Below, piece after piece: positions 63,516 through 64,000 of a DNA stretch of 64,000 nucleotides (its first letter is position 1; the number at the start of each line of letters is the position of its first letter). This DNA is from Rhizobium leguminosarum. Its GTDB lineage: Bacteria; Pseudomonadota; Alphaproteobacteria; Rhizobiales; Rhizobiaceae. The position numbers and the translations under genes were made by a program. Where the stretch lies: contig NZ_JAGIOR010000001.1 in NCBI RefSeq assembly GCF_017876795.1, positions 2,878,501-2,942,500 on the forward strand. The letters run 5' to 3'. Under the pieces are notes generated by a model that did no database searches, was not told where the DNA came from, and saw only the letters and a program-made list of their open reading frames with translations.

Positions 63516-64000
63516 ATGGACCGCCTCGACCGAAAAATACTGCGTCTGCTGCAAGAAGATTCGACGCTTGCCGTGGCCGATCTCGCCAAGAAAGTCGGGC
63601 TTTCGACGACCCCATGCTGGCGGCGCATTCAGAAAATGGAAGAGGACGGCGTCATCAAGCGCCGGGTCGCCATCCTTGATCCTGAAAAGGTCAACACCAA
63701 GGTCACCGTCTTCGTGTCGATTCGCACTGCTACCCATTCGATCGAATGGCTGCGGCGCTTTTCCGAGGTGGTCGCCGAATTTCCCGAAGTGGTCGAATTC
63801 TACCGGATGAGCGGCGATGTCGACTATCTCTTGCGAGTCGTCGTGCCCGATATCGCAGCATATGACGCTTTTTATAAGCGGATGATCGCCAAGATCGAGA
63901 TTCGCGACGTCTCCTCCGCCTTTGCAATGGAGCAGATCAAGTATTCGACGCAGCTGCCGCTCGACTACATGCTTTTAGACAATGCCAAATCCAACGAGGA
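63516..64000 (+). CDS. Lrp/AsnC family transcriptional regulator (truncated by window end)
   Basis: 161 codons present. The ATG at 63516 is used; a GTG six bases upstream fits AAGGA at 63500-63504 as well. HTH MDRLDRKILRLLQEDSTLAVADLAKKVGLSTTPCWRRIQKMEEDGVI (given in parts) and the RAM effector domain (VFVSIRTATHSIEWLRRFSEVVAEFPEVVEFYRMSGDVDYLLRVVVPDIAAYDAFY) are clear. The C-terminal end is missing past 64000. Target genes unknown. Confidence 0.92.
   Translation, partial: MDRLDRKILRLLQEDSTLAVADLAKKVGLSTTPCWRRIQKMEEDGVIKRRVAILDPEKVNTKVTVFVSIRTATHSIEWLRRFSEVVAEFPEVVEFYRMSGDVDYLLRVVVPDIAAYDAFYKRMIAKIEIRDVSSAFAMEQIKYSTQLPLDYMLLDNAKSNE

Overview
The window reads as chromosomal DNA of a fast-growing Rhizobium of the R. 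leguminosarum / R. etli group. Evidence: GC-rich Rhizobiales coding style, aerobic-type cobalamin genes in their rhizobial order, an FnrN-type regulator gene preceded by two perfect anaeroboxes, the acpXL-to-lpxXL operon for the very-long-chain fatty acid of lipid A, and several families of palindromic intergenic repeats typical of rhizobia. The species call is inference. About sixty protein genes are supported. No rRNA, tRNA, CRISPR array, phage or defence island was seen.

Layout. 1-6.5 kb: start of a betaine/choline-type binding-protein gene (minus), cobQ, an SDR dehydrogenase, a class III nucleotide cyclase that seems to start at ATT, and a ClC chloride channel (minus). 6.7-14 kb: a cobalamin riboswitch, then cobP-cobW-cobN-cobO-cobE with a 173-bp palindromic repeat in the leader, then a nucleoside hydrolase. 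15.2-19.4 kb: cobA-cobB-cobC-cobD, coupled by ATGA-type overlaps. 19.8-21.3 kb: a zinc-ribbon protein, an L,D-transpeptidase and fnrN.

21.7-29 kb: the lipid A VLCFA operon (acpXL, fabZ-like, a beta-ketoacyl synthase-like protein lacking the catalytic Cys, a complete synthase, adh, lpxXL). An ISAzo13-type transposase and a small overlapping gene separate acpXL from the rest. 29-37.5 kb: a PAS protein, a VOC/SRPBCC/AraC trio, gnd, two GNATs, a methyltransferase, a D-Ala-D-Ala ligase and a C39-like putative cysteine peptidase.

37.5-52.5 kb: a carbohydrate locus with a LacI regulator, a sugar ABC importer, a GH2 beta-mannosidase, a TIM-barrel isomerase, a Gfo/Idh/MocA oxidoreductase, an aldo-keto reductase and a GH43 beta-xylosidase. 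A complete 1,333-bp IS4-family element with an 11-bp target duplication sits inside a palindromic repeat before the GH43 gene. 53-64 kb: an ABC-2 exporter pair, an SDR-like protein without the YxxxK dyad, LysR, an EamA-type half transporter, a DUF1289/aspartic protease pair, divergent cobV and cobU, dgkA, a histidine kinase, a thermonuclease-like protein, a uracil-DNA glycosylase family protein and a truncated Lrp/AsnC regulator.

How the genes work together: twelve cob genes in four blocks cover SUMT, a,c-diamide formation, cobalt insertion, adenosylation, amidation, aminopropanol attachment and nucleotide-loop assembly. The corrin ring-modifying genes (cobF-M) and the other chelatase subunits (cobS, cobT) are not here. 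The rest is mostly core metabolism and envelope biology. The most unusual points are the catalytic/degenerate synthase pair, the two insertion sequences, the ATT start and repeats that supply stop codons to two genes.
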